Below, piece after piece: positions 11,336 to 23,176 of a stretch of DNA of 64,000 bases. Source of the stretch: Rhyacophila brunnea. Lineage: Eukaryota; Arthropoda; Insecta; Trichoptera; Rhyacophilidae. The stretch covers positions 1 through 64,000 of the forward strand of contig JAGYXB010000664.1 of NCBI GenBank assembly GCA_022495005.1. The letters run 5' to 3'. Positions within the stretch are counted from its first letter, which is position 1. Every line of letters starts with the position of its first letter. The notes beneath the pieces were generated by a model. The model saw only the letters and a program-made list of their open reading frames with translations, was not told the origin of the DNA and did not search any database. A program made the position numbers and the translations under genes.

Positions 11336-12373
11336 TCATGGCTCCTTTCTGGTCTGCTGAGCTGCTTGCCTGTCTGGGCAATCCTTGTTTTCATGGAAGC
11401 CAGGACAATGTTGACAACGCCTTTGTCTGGCACCGCCTCGCTCTTCAATGCGAGGACGTGGGCGGTACGCAGGTCTTTCCGAATCGTTTTGCTGGTCTGA
11501 TTGCCGTGGAGGCCTTTTATCAACAGCCTCCGTGGTCTTATCAGATTTCGCGTTAGTCTCTTGTACCGAACGCGGCTTCTCGCGCCAAGTATTTTGCTGA
11601 GCGGGCCTCTTTTCATTATTCGCCTTGACGGCATTTGCTGGAGATGGCACGGAAGCCAATGCCGATTTCAATGGTCGAAGTGTATGAGCTACTTCAAGCA
11701 GCTCGTCCATCGTCTTCCATTTCTCTTGATTAACCCTTATCTGATCGCTCACAGTGAGTAGGTCATAAAAGGTCGAAGCCAGGGTTTCCGACTTCATCTC
11801 TGGAAGGAGTACCTCGGCTAACTCCATCTTCTTCAGGAGGAAACCATAAGCTCCCTCTTGAGGTCCTTGCTCTTTATGTTCGAGCTCCGTTCGTTGAGCA
11901 CGACGCCTTGAAGGTGATTCGAAGTGCTCTTTCAGGTCGTTACTAAACGACCGCCAACTGTCCGATGTGTCAATATTCTTGGCCCAAGTCTTGGCCTCTC
12001 CTCTGAGCTGACGTATAGCCAACTCTGTCCAATTCTCAGCTGGGTACTTCACAGCTTCGCAATATTCTTTGCAGCGTCGGAGAAAAAGCTCAACGCTCTG
12101 CTTTGGGCTACCCTCATAGGTGGAATGGAGTTCCGGCTTAACATGGCACGGGGTACATACGGCTGGTTCTGGTGGTGCCATTTTTTGTTTGGGATCCGAC
12201 GTGCTTACTTGCAAAAATGAATCCTCTTCGGGGAATACTTGCGCGTTTTGCAAGCCTTCTTCCAATATGAAGTCTTCTTCTACACTCGGACCCGGAACAG
12301 GGTTCGGCATAATTTCTTCGAATTCCTCCGTCCCCTGGAGTTGGAAGAAGCGGACCTTCGACCGTAAATTCAT
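11336..12373 (-). CDS. gag: Gag polyprotein of the LTR retrotransposon
   Basis: An ATG-initiated 345-residue protein. Residues about 90-210 match the retrotransposon Gag (capsid) pattern: LRGEAKTWAK (123-132), the W-x2-F-x3-L-x3-F signature around SWRSFSNDLKEHF (139-151), and a following helical region. The C-terminal region is basic and Pro/Gln-rich. It carries a zinc knuckle CQHCPGFHENKDC with Cys320, Cys323, His327 and Cys332, giving CX2CX3HX4C, one residue shorter than the usual CX2CX4HX4C. Gag forms the virus-like particle and packages the RNA. The gene lies about 880 nt downstream of the 5' LTR. It stops at a TGA in frame with ORF2. The capsid and knuckle indicate Ty3/Gypsy affinity. 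Confidence 0.9.
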   Translation of the reverse strand: MNLRSKVRFFQLQGTEEFEEIMPNPVPGPSVEEDFILEEGLQNAQVFPEEDSFLQVSTSDPKQKMAPPEPAVCTPCHVKPELHSTYEGSPKQSVELFLRRCKEYCEAVKYPAENWTELAIRQLRGEAKTWAKNIDTSDSWRSFSNDLKEHFESPSRRRAQRTELEHKEQGPQEGAYGFLLKKMELAEVLLPEMKSETLASTFYDLLTVSDQIRVNQEKWKTMDELLEVAHTLRPLKSALASVPSPANAVKANNEKRPAQQNTWREKPRSVQETNAKSDKTTEAVDKRPPRQSDQQNDSERPAYRPRPRIEERGGARQRRCQHCPGFHENKDCPDRQAAQQTRKEP

Positions 12374-12726
12374 ATAAAAATTCAGCTATCGATTGCGCCA
12401 ATTTTCAGCTTCCTACGACCACCCGTTCGTCCGCAATCGACGTTTAAAGTATTTTGAGGGCATGCGCTGCTTGTCGCTGATAACCCTGAAGGCTTGCAAC
12501 TCCTGTTACAAGCGTCCAATCTTCTCCGTTTAAAATCTTATATTGTAATAGGTACAGGCCTTCATGTACCTATACCCATGACGTCACGGTAGTTATGATA
12601 ATTATCGAGATTTTAATATACAAAGTAGTATAAATTTATTTTTTTCAAAAATTTTTTTCTTTGTCTGGGTTCTTGTACCTATACTTGTATGGTACTCAAC
12701 TTTATATTAGAAAAAAGCTTAAAAAT

Positions 12727-13017
12727 TCACACGAAATTTTTATTGTGCATTTTATTCTTAATTCTATTATTTCTGTTACGGTGAGTAACACAATTTATTT
12801 TTATACTTTCTTTATGGTTTAAAAGGGTCAGAGAGATCCTTTGGATAGTCTCATCGACATACTTTTGCTTAATGTCGGTATCTGACTCTAATAAATTACC
12901 AAAAGTATTTATTTTATTTATTCTTTCCTTTTCCAAGTAAATCAAGAAAAGTATTCTATATATAGTTGCCTTTACGTATATATTCTTCTCCAAATTATAT
13001 TTTTCAAAAGTATTCAT
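12727..13017 (-). CDS. Small leader ORF upstream of gag, unknown
   Basis: An ATG-initiated frame of 96 codons (MNTFEKYNLEKN...) lies in the AT-rich leader between the primer site and gag. It is Lys/Asn/Ile-rich with no recognisable domain. At this base composition a frame of this length can occur by chance, so coding status is uncertain. If translated it would act as an upstream ORF reducing gag initiation. Confidence 0.25.
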   Translation of the reverse strand: MNTFEKYNLEKNIYVKATIYRILFLIYLEKERINKINTFGNLLESDTDIKQKYVDETIQRISLTLLNHKESIKINCVTHRNRNNRIKNKMHNKNFV

Positions 13018-13237
13018 CACTGGTTCCTCGTTAATGCGAGTTACACTTTATTTCATTGTACTCACATTTATAAAGTTGAGGTAGATCGCTCTTGTAGCTC
13101 CGGTATAAGGTTCTTAAAACCTCTCAGGTAACCACAATTCATTGATACACTTCACAATATATTGTTTTTAAAATCTTTTAGTAGATCTTAGTTGTAGGAT
13201 CGTTCAGGTTTTCGCAACCTGAAGATGCCGCACGCAT

Positions 13238-13247
13238 TTGGGCGCCA
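13238..13247 (-). other. Primer binding site, tRNA-Lys type
   Basis: Read on the minus strand, TGGCGCCCAA lies 3 nt after the end of the 5' LTR, the expected position for minus-strand primer annealing. TGGCGCCCAA is the sequence used by retroelements primed with tRNA-Lys. The match fades after 10 nt. Confidence 0.8.
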
Positions 13248-13250
13248 TAA

Positions 13251-15881
13251 TGACATGACCCGGCTCACGGCTAGCTCAATAATGCTACCGGGCCGTCACT
13301 GAGGAGACTAGTGATGAATTAGGAGAGGTGGATCTCCTTTGTAGTATCACAACTTTTGAATTCCCGAATAAAACTCTCAGCTGGTGTGGTGCCGAATTTA
13401 TTCAGGTACTAGAGTTCACGGTCACACAATAAGGTTAACTGTCATTGTTCCCGTAATTAAATCTCATTAAAGTATCAGTAAACTATTTATTTGTTCACTA
13501 TAGGATCTCTGTGAAATCTTTCACAAATTCCCAAAAAGTCACACCTAATTCAGAGAATGTATACGCAGATATTCTTTGGATATTCATGAAATATTTTCCC
13601 ATAAGAAAGAAAATATAAATTATTCTTTGGTCACACAGTATTAGGTTTATAAAAGAATAGAATTATTTTATTGTTGTTTATAAAGTTTATTTATGTTCAC
13701 AGTGTATTTACAAATATTTATTTGTGTTTACAGACTTGTTTACAAAAGGTTTGCTTAATGTTTACAAATTTATTTACTAAAATTTGTTTTTATGTTTATG
13801 AATTTGTTTACTAAAATTTATTTTATAATTATGTTTACTTAATAAAGTTTCAAAAATTTATTTTATAATTATGTTCACTTAATAAAGTTTCAAAAATTTA
13901 TTTTATAATCCCGAAAAGATTTGTAAAATTTATTATTACAGACTGAGTTTATTAATTTGTTTTTATAAAACAAATCCGATCGCGTAATTTATCTCGATTA
14001 CGTCACCTCGTATGATGAGTAATGAAAAATAAAATTAATCCGCGGCGCGTCACTATCGACAGATACGTAGTATTCGTGCTACGTTTTAGCGGCCGACGTC
14101 ACTACCGACAGATACGAGTTATTCGCGCTACGTTTTGCCCGTCGAAGGGGACTTACTGGTACGTATGAATCGCGAATGTACTGAGAACCGTGTCCCACAA
14201 GCTCGCAGAGAGGTCTGCTGCTTACTGAAGATCGCCGGTGAGAAGTGTAGAAACTAATGATTTTACGGAAAAAGGATGTCACCTTTTATACCCTCGGGAT
14301 GAAGGTTTAACAGGAAACAGTCCGTAAGGGATAGCAGATGTATATCTTTCTCTCACGGGATAAATTTACGTATATCTCCCGTTCCTGGCAACTTTCTAAT
14401 AGAGATATCTTCTAATTAAATCGGGTTAAATTTACTCTACTTTATTTCCGCAAAATTAAGACTTAATAGGGGTGTTTTAAGCACCCTCTAGAACATGTCC
14501 TTTAAATACGCAGTTACGGTGACGTCAGCAAAATAGTTGATTTTATATGATTTTTCGTGTTCAAACGAAGGGGAAAGTTTTTAGCTTTCCAACGAGGTAT
14601 CAGAATAGGTACTCGTGTACTAAATAAGGGAATGGCAGTCTTTAAATTTAAAATGTCAAAATGAAAGGTTGACACCCACGTACTAGTCCTTTCCACCACT
14701 CTTGGCCTTTTTAGGCCAATAGAATTTTACTAAGTTTTAATAAAACTATTTGGAGCCGCAGAAAACGTTTCATTCGATATTTACCTTTCGGACGAACATT
14801 ATTACGTGAAAACACTATAATATTATACTTAACATTTCAACTTAAATATATAAATGCTTAATCCTAACAAGATGTTATTTACAAGCGACTACAAATTTAT
14901 TTCGTCCTTAATAGTGGCTTTTCCATAGTAATCTAAACGTAACCTTGAATCTATTTTTATCCGGCAACTCAACACAGCCGGGCCGTAAATTCTAGTCGAA
15001 CAGAATTCAGTTAAGGTTCAAGGTCACGCGCCAATTTGTGTTTTTAGTCGCAGTATTTGATTCTTTTATTACTTAGGAGGCAATTAAGATTTATTATTGT
15101 TTATGGGTAGAAACCCATCTATACCAGAATCTCAAGTTTTTCCAATTGTTACTTTTACAATATTCATTATAGTCAGCAAGTTATAGCATTAACAAAATCT
15201 ATAATTATAATTACGCGTCTATAGATATAGATACGCGTTTACAATATTTTTATAACGGTAGTTAACTCCTATCTTGTATTGATAAAATTAGTATTAAAAT
15301 TCTTTATTTACAATTATACAGTATATAAATTTATAAATATTCAATTTTCTTTTCCAATTTTCATACACTTCCATTATAGCTATAAAAGTTATTGAAGCAT
15401 GTACCTGCTTAATTTTACGTAAACAATCTCTCCCATAACTTATTTTCTAAGTTTAATGGAGATTTCCCGGAAATTATTTCCGAAATAGATCGATTTGAAA
15501 TTTCATGGCGTGTCATTTCGAGGTCTGCGGTCACAGCGTTCCAATTACACTTGAACAGTCTCGATTCTCCGAGGCGAAATTTTTTACGTAAAATTTTATT
15601 ACATTTTACAAAGAAAAGGTTAACAACATACATTTTACTTCCTAATACTAAACGATTACGCTACTGGTTACCTGTTCATGGTCTTTTTCGACCATTTCTT
15701 CTCTGCTTCTTCCATAGTTTAGGACCATGGGACTTATATATTCTGTTTGTACCTCGTCGTGAGGTTGTCGCACGGCTATTGAGAAGTAGAATTGACTACA
15801 AGGCTAGATTTGTATAGTTATGTCGTTAAACCATACTCTGCCATAAACACTAACTGAAGGTCGGCGTTTTTGTTCGTGTCA
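13251..15881 (-). repeat. 5' LTR (right-hand copy), 2631 bp
   Basis: Direct repeat of 5231-7870, identical at about 99% of positions, with TGACA/TGTCA ends. It is followed on the right by ATAC, the same 4 bp that precede the left LTR. Gag and the primer site lie to its left, so the element reads on the minus strand. By the position of the TATA box, U3 would be about 1.6 kb and R-U5 about 1 kb. Confidence 0.95.
14255..14292 (-). promoter_or_regulatory. LTR core promoter: TATA box and initiator
   Basis: On the minus strand GGTATAAAAG (14292-14283) is followed about 25-30 nt later by ATCATTAGT (about 14261-14253), resembling an arthropod initiator. The same arrangement is present in the other LTR at 6271-6280. 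This would set the transcription start of the element near 14258. Two 45-bp tandem repeats lie downstream of it. Confidence 0.65.
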
Positions 15882-15885
15882 ATAC

Positions 15886-16604
15886 CTAGAATAAAAATTA
15901 TAATTGAAACTGTAATTTTAGATTATATAGTAAGTATAGTCGTATAAGCAATATATTAGTATAAGCAAGTACCTACCATACAGATGACAGAGCCTGCGAA
16001 GAGAATAAAGTGACCTTGGAGAGAACACATTCCATTGTGTACTTAGGTTGGACTCTAGATGATAACTGAAACGCTGAGTAGAAAAAGCCAGGGATATTTT
16101 TACACTACAAAAAATACTACGAGTATGACGTAGTCACGACCTAAACTGAGACCTTTTTTAGTCTTATTATAGTATGGAGTATAAGGGTGGACACTCACAG
16201 CAACCACGCTCAGAAAACTCAAAGCTTTCAAGCATCCAGAGATATCAACTTCTGCGTCTTAATAGAAAATCTCCGGAAAGCGAGGCATTGGTAGAAGAAC
16301 GTCGTGGTTCAAGAATATCAGAGATTTGTATGAGCTCAGTACTTCATCCTCCAACCATATGTAAAGCAGCGATAGACAATGAGAAAATGATCGAACTCAT
16401 CGCCGACGTCCGATATCAAATATACAGAAAGACTAAGAAAAATTGATTTTGCCGTTGGTTTCAAATTCAAATTAATCTATTTTTTAAATTTATAAATTAT
16501 AAATTTAAGACGTTCACAACGTGACATTAAAAAACAAAGAAGTGCATTAAAACGGAGTGAATAAATAGAAAGTACCTACACCGAATAAGCTAAGTGGGAC
16601 CCTA
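15886..16604. other. Unique AT-rich DNA right of the LTR element
   Basis: The only feature is an ATG-initiated 90-codon plus-strand frame at 16174-16446. Its composition is protein-like (Ser/Arg/Glu-rich first half, IDNEKMIELIADVRYQIYRK near the end). The last part is faintly like the start of a MADF domain, but the frame ends too soon to judge and no splice context is convincing. I leave it as a possible fragment. Confidence 0.25.
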
Positions 16605-16748
16605 TTTTAAGAAATAAAACAACGCCCACCTATACTCATCCTCACATCACGTAGGTGTAATACATCAACATCAGAAGCGATTCGGTTGAACATAGTTATT
16701 GCCCTACCAATTGGCATCACCGATGGCAGGTTAGTTCTGCAGCTTAGG
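16605..16748 (-). mobile_element. 3' end of a non-LTR retrotransposon (LINE family C), minus-strand copy
   Basis: Read on the minus strand this stretch matches 37632-37760 and 48695-48840: GCTGCAGAACTAACCTG, then ACTATGTTCAACCGAATCG, then TTCTTAAAATAGGGT. The minus-strand frame through it (LPSCRTNLPSVMPIGRA, FNRIASDVDVLH) resembles the C-terminal tail of a LINE ORF2. The rest of the element is missing, as expected from 5' truncation. Confidence 0.6.
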
Positions 16749-17542
16749 ATAATAAACAACTGGTAAATAATACCAAGAAAGGCAGAGTTTTCATTTCCAC
16801 CGCAAGTCGGAAAAATACGTGACCAAATATAGATATCTTTTGACAACGTCAGCGTACTATAATAGCCATGCGTGGTAGTGTCTAGTACCATTACCGCAAA
16901 AGCAATATATGGACGTCACAGACACATTTACCGCAAACTGCAGTCCGTGTATTGCGGCCCTTATTTAATTGTCAATATAAAAAGTAAGTGGTATTAAACA
17001 CCTTTTCCCTCAAATAAAAATATTAAATGTCACCGAAGTCAAGGCGTATTACTTTCAAAGACCCCGTGCCGAATAATTCGTACAAAATAATATGGGAAAT
17101 GCTGATTTCAATATACGTCGAAATTATTTGCGCTAACACGAACGCAAAAAAAACTTTAAGTGAACTAGTTTGCAAAAAAAAAAAACTTTCCAAGGTAAAA
17201 CTTCGCCCAAAACTTTCTATGAACAAAGTTATTTAATCTATGGAAACGAAATTATATAATATACATAATACTAAATAAAAAAAAATATATAAAACATAAT
17301 AATCTAACCCGAACAAAGTTGTGTGCGAATATTCTTGTATAAAAATATGGACATAAAAGTTTGAATATTAACAATAGTCGATTCACATCTACATTTAAAA
17401 CGACCGATGAAAATAATAGCTGGATTTTTCCCTACGCGCTAAAGATAAACGATATTAAGGAAATATTCTATAGTGCATCAGTTTAAAAAGGAATATTCTG
17501 CACGTACCTACATATAAAATGGAACCTGCCATTATTATTTAA

Positions 17543-18396
17543 GGGCGGACGTGCTCAGCGTGGGTCAAAATTGAGCTTTTTTCTATTTCCAAAGCATGAT
17601 CCTGGACATACCTTAATCGTTGTAGATAATCTATTTATATAATTTTGAAGCCTTATTATGCTTTATATTTGTTTTAAACATTTGATGACTGCATAAAGTA
17701 TTTTTATTACATAAAATAGTATTCTTTTAAACCTCTCGCTCTACTGTTTTAGAACATAGTCATATTTCAGTACATAAATGTGCAGTAGTGTTAAGATTTT
17801 TTACATTTATTAATTTTTAAACGCATCTATAAAACCATCAGTATAATTTATATCGACATTATTATAGTGAAATATTTACGATAAAAAAATATATTGATAA
17901 TCTCTGTGATCCCAAATTTAACAGGAATTAAGCATTTTATTATTCAAAAAATTGGCAAGATTAACACAATTGAAGATAATTCTAAAGATACTAATTATAA
18001 GCTATGTTTTTGACCATTCAAGTGTGATAAACATCCTACGAATAATGATTGCTTTATAATAATTATTGACCTAAGAATAAGGTAGAGTTTTTTTGAAATA
18101 CGCCATTTCTTTTAGCATTCCCCAGTGGTTAAGCTACAACATACGGCCGTAGCCATAAATTGACAAACTATAATTGAAATAGGGAGTAAAATGTTGTTAA
18201 CGCGCGTGTTTGAACATGTACCGTTATGTAATAAAAATACTTTATGCAGTCATCAAATGTTTAAAATAAATATAAAGGATAATAAGGCTTCAAAATTATA
18301 TAAATAGATTATCTACAACGGTTAAGGTATGTCCAGGATCATGCTTTGAAAATAGAACATAAGCTCCATTTTGACCTACGCTGAGCATGTCCCCCC
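17543..18396. mobile_element. Non-autonomous piggyBac-like element, 854 bp
   Basis: Long inverted repeats of about 175 bp begin GGGCGGACGTGCTCAGCG on the left and GGGGGGACATGCTCAGCG on the right (read inward). Both ends are flanked by TTAA (17539-17542 and 18397-18400), the piggyBac target. No transposase frame lies inside. The arms differ at many positions, so the copy is not new. Confidence 0.8.
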
Positions 18397-18400
18397 TTAA

Positions 18401-21400
18401 GCTTTAATAGCCCAATACATACCAACATTACCATACAGGGAAATCTAAAAGGTAATAGAAAACATGAGGCTCTCTTGGTTAGGTTAGGTTACGCCACGTT
18501 CAATATTCAAAATTTTGGAAAATTAATGTCAACGACTGGGTGGAATTGAATTTTCATTGGAATTTGATCGCCATCTCGTCACACAATGGGAGGGATACCT
18601 ACATCATGGCAGAGGTGGATGTGATGTTTCGTGATGCTGTCTATCGTGCGGTTTACGTATTTGATAGATTGAATTACGGTTGATTTATTTTATAAAATTA
18701 ACCAAAAACGATTTTATAATGTTTGTTACATTAAAAACAGTGTTTTGTTAATGTATCTAAATATATTAAATTATTATTGTATAATTGTTGCGCATAACAC
18801 GCGGGAGGAGACGACAAACGATGCCAAGGACGTAATATAGATCTATGTCGAAAGTAAGAAATATCACGATATGAAGTCGCGATGGGACCAAACTATTACT
18901 GGGAGGAAATAAACCAACTAATACAATAAATAATCAGTCGTTTAAAAGTGATTTACATTATCATTCTCGTAATATATCTATATTTGTTAAATTATTCATA
19001 GCAGTACCACGCGTATCTACTTCAACGTAGAAAATAGCCAATAGAAAAGGGACACTTAATAATAAACATGACAAATGACGCGCATTTATAAAAAAGCTAT
19101 TTCTAGAAAACTCTATTATATAGTTGGAGTATGATTATTTATAAAAATTACCAATAGCAGTGAGAAGGCTTATAATAAAACTATGACGTCCACTAAAAAG
19201 TACAACGCTATCAAGGAAGTATTTTTTTGGAAAATTAGAATCATTATGACTCGTACATCATTGCGCCATAGGTGAGACATTAGCGTAACCCAGAATAAAC
19301 TTTGACATTACATATTATATTCCCCGTCAATTTCCAAAACAAATATAAAATTACCTTTTTCAGAACCATTCAATTATTAATAATGTTTTTAGCGGAGGCG
19401 TACACACTGAGAAAAGGTTGACTATTTTATAAAATATTAATGATTTGGTTTTGACCTTGAAAATTGGCGACTAAATTATTGGGCCACTCGTATCAGATGA
19501 ATAACACAATGTACATAATATATGGCGACTTACTAAAGAAACATAACCAAGAGAACATTCTTCAGGACAACGATTCTACTGCCCTAATAATTATAATATA
19601 ATTTGTTTTACAATAAACTGTACAGTGGCTTGTTTTTTATTGCTTATCTCTCATAGATCGAATGGGTGTTTTAATGGAAATGGTTTCAATGTACATGTGG
19701 TTTCCTGACAGTGAAGCTCGTTAGTAAATTTATACCACTATTTCAAAGGAGGCATGACGTACTATAAAATAAGATATATAGGGCTTTCTAATATATGTGT
19801 GGAATAAAAATTATAACGTTTTACTTTGTATTATAATTATTTACCTACTCAGTGATGACTTTTGACGCGTGGAGGACATGTTTCGGGGTCTTTTTCCGGA
19901 CATTTCGCCAAAAAATATAGTAATAACTATGTTGCCAAGACTTACAAGAAATAATTACAAGATAAAAAGAACTTTTTATATACAACGTTTTTAAATTTTC
20001 TGTTGAATCATATAAACTTGACTTGACTTGACTAGCTTAAACGATCAAAAAAATTTGTACTTTTTTGTACTAGAAATAATACTGAAATGTCATTTTGACA
20101 TGTCATATTGATTTCCATAGTAACGCACGTATATATTAATAATTTAGTTGCTAGGACCCCAGACCCCTAACAACCAATAATTGTGTCGAAATAACTTTTC
20201 ATACAAAACAGAATTAGCTGAAAATGAATTTTCTACTTAAAGATGGCTAAAAGTATTAAAAAAATGCATTGGCATCGTGTTATGATTTATTCTAAAAGTT
20301 TCAAAAATCGATTGCAAGATTTGTACCGGACAAACAACCACTGGACAAATAAGAATACGAGCTAATAAAAACGTTGTAATTGTAAAATGGCATTGATTTT
20401 TTACGGTCAGATTGTGTATGATATTAATATTTTGTACGAAGCAATCGCCTTATCTGCTTCAAGGAAAACCGCATCTGTACCTACTTGGATGTCGATGAAA
20501 GTTTACCTAGCATAAAAATATTCAAAATTTTAATATTGGTGCCGGAGACGTGACTTGTATTAGAGACGAGCAAAAGCTCTTTTTAATACAAGAAGGCCTA
20601 AAATGGATATTTCTATATCTGCATCTATTTTCGTAAAGCTTAACCATGCTAAACAAGTTGAAGCAAAAAGCTTAGTGAGGTTTATACGGCGCACTAATGA
20701 CGGGAAATCCCGAGTTGCCGTCGCATGGCACATTTAATAAGCGGTCGGCGACTGGAAAACATAATAATAAAAGAAGAAGAAAACAAGTTGACGAAAGCGA
20801 GGCTTATTCACGGACCACCCATTTCACGTGATTTTTCTTTTCATTACTTCACAGTAATTATTAACCTTATTCAAAGTAATTTTTATTACACATCTATTTT
20901 TACACTTACGTGTGAGAATGGTGGTACAGAAATTTCGTCGGTCGAGTGAATCCGGCTGATGTGAAATGAAAAACCGTAGTTTATTCGAAAACGCCACGGC
21001 CACGGGCAGCTTGGAATAACAAAATACAGCTACTTAACGGGAATAGGACGACTGGCCTCCGGACAATTGGACGCCGCACTGTCGTAGACACGTGTAGACG
21101 AGGTATTTTATTCAGTTTCTATCTACTACTTAGTAGTTTGAATTCATTTTACTCTCAACATAATGTATTCTTTATCTCGGATTGAGAATTACCATGCCTA
21201 AGGCTTTATATAAAATAAAAAAACTCTTTTCGTTGGAACTTAAACATATGCACGATATACTTGACAAGGCGGAAATCCGGTAAAGGTAAACAAGGTGGTG
21301 GACGGCGCGAACGGTGTTTACGAGGCTGATTGATTCGATTTCGAGTCAGCCGGCCAACCGCGTACTCACTCGACTCACGTAAATTTAAACAAAAAAAAAA

Positions 21401-21760
21401 CATAAATCACCAGTTGATACCTGTTATTTAGATGATTGATGTATTGATGATTGTACGATTTTGTACATCATGCATCAAGACAAGTCATAAACATAATTAC
21501 ATTGGCTATCTTATCTTTATGTATATATCCAAATAATATGTCACGGAGACTATGTAATTGATGAGTGTGATAATGACCCCAGTGGAAGTAAAGAAGTGAC
21601 GGTTTACATCGACGACAACAAGATTAAGATAATAGAGAGTACAATAAGTAGTTTACATCTGATGCGTGTGCTCACTACAAAAACTTGAACAGCTTACACA
21701 CTCAAATATCTACAGTAAGTAATTAATTGACTTTGAAGAAACGCTGTATTATTACGTCAT
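18401..21760. other. AT-rich DNA without recognisable genes
   Basis: No coding or element similarity could be established. There is a small (TTGAC)3 run near 20015. A moderately GC-rich stretch at 21240-21380 includes a forkhead-like GTAAACAA and TGATTGATT, which might be regulatory but is unsupported. Confidence 0.35.
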
Positions 21761-21762
21761 CA

Positions 21763-21945
21763 CCATGTTCGATCCTAAGACAATCCAAATGGGCGTCCAC
21801 ATGGTGAAGGGTGTATTCAGATTTTTGTTTTTACGAGATGTTGTAAAACATCGTGTGACTTTTGCCAGATCCGGGATTCGAACCCGGGACCCACGACACC
21901 ATAAGTCGACGCGTTACCGCTCAGCTTCCGTTAGACTTAGGGATG
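21763..21945 (-). mobile_element. tRNA-derived SINE (family A), internally deleted copy
   Basis: On the minus strand a tRNA-like head carries a perfect B box (GGTTCGAATCC variant GGGTTCGAATCCCGG). It is followed by a body matching the copies at 23.2, 48.1 and 49.7 kb up to the common end ...GATCGAACATGGT. About 50 bp of the body are missing. The plus-strand open frame across it is a by-product. Confidence 0.7.
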
Positions 21946-21949
21946 TTAA

Positions 21950-23175
21950 CGAAATATATTAAAAAAAAAAAACAATACGTAATAGGTAGCTCAATCAGAA
22001 AACAAACCGAAAAAGTTGTATAAGATTAGTAAAGGATTCGTTTGTATGTTTTTTACTCAATACAAACAGTCAAGGAAAAGTTCCCACATTTAACCGGTCA
22101 CTCGAATGAAAATCGGGGTTATCAAAAATGCATAAACCGATGAGATGTAGTAGAACAGCGGTTCATAACATTTTGTCGATTGAATAATATTTTAAATAGA
22201 TACATGCCAAATACCCGGTCCCAATCCGCTTTGCTTTACGTTCATATTTACCAAGGCAATATAACTCAGTGCCAGCGCTAGTGAGATCGCTACCCTGCAT
22301 GTTAGTGCAGCGGTTGCTACTCTTTGCATGTCATTAAAAGGTTATCACTTTTTAAGTGATTTGAGGCCATTTTAATTTAATTTATGAAAACGCTTGTTTC
22401 CGAAAAGACTCAAAATACATCTTCCTTCTAATATATTTTTTAAATTAAAATTTATCTAAATTATGTACTAAACTCCTATTTAGAAATATACTTATTAATC
22501 CGGTAATGAATACAAAAAAATAGTGCAATTCGCTTTTCCGATATTTTGATCTTAATTTGTCGCCTGAAGTCGGAATTAATTTACCTGATCGAGGGATGGT
22601 GAGAAGTGGCTGCATCGCAGAAGGCGGCACAAATTATTTTCTTTTAACTACGAAAAGAAGAATCTAAATTCTACCTGGAATATTTTTAACTTTTATGATG
22701 AATATGAGATGTAACGATTTTTTCCAAGTAATATTTCGTTTGTTGGTGGGTTCAATATTGCACGGCGGACCGCTGGTTGTGCACACTGTCGTAAAAGGAT
22801 TTTTCCACGGCCGGAAATGCTCAGTCCGCGTTCTTTATTACGGAAAACATTTCGCATGAAAAATACATTTCAGCAGAAGACTCAAGAAATACTATACGGT
22901 AGTAAAAATGCACGCCATAAAATACGATACAAAAACTGTTATTTTCTGATTCATAAGCAGATATTGTTTCGGAATACAAGATTTTCGTTTGCGTATGTAA
23001 GTACTGGATTATTGTATACGGAAAAACGACGAATTTCACATTACCTATTAATCATTCACATTTACTGACATAAGACGAAGAATACTTGCCGCTATCGGTA
23101 GACGTTCGGGACAAAGAAGATATAAGTAATGGATCATCGGCTTACCTGAAACAAGAAAAAAACATAATATTAATT
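21950..23175. other. AT-rich DNA, no feature recognised
   Basis: No gene or element is recognisable. Overlapping short frames near 22817-23068 on both strands look like chance. Confidence 0.35.
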
Positions 23176-23176
23176 T

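Larger units (their letters stand above)
5227..15885 (-). mobile_element. LTR retrotransposon with Gag but no recognisable pol, including target duplication
   Basis: A complete element lies on the minus strand. Two long direct repeats (5231-7870 and 13251-15881) begin TGACA and end TGTCA. They are flanked by the same 4 bp, ATAC, at 5227-5230 and 15882-15885, as for a Ty3/Gypsy-type integration. The interior (7871-13250) carries, in minus-strand order, a primer binding site, an AT-rich leader with a small ORF, a zinc-knuckle Gag, a long second frame (ORF2), a repeat-containing third frame (ORF3), hairpin minisatellites and a purine-rich tract. I found no reverse transcriptase, RNase H, integrase or protease motif anywhere inside, so enzymes must come in trans or the element is dead. 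Similar gag-only elements (TR-GAG/LARD types) are known in principle; this combination I do not recognise. The near-identity of the LTRs indicates recent insertion. Confidence 0.93.

Noticed and set aside
11212..11634. 140-codon frame overlapping the end of gag in another phase
   Set aside because: Basic low-information translation overlapping the zinc knuckle region; gag frame has clear domain evidence, this one has none.
21765..21962. 65-codon plus-strand frame
   Set aside because: Runs through a SINE, including its tRNA-like B box; not a gene.
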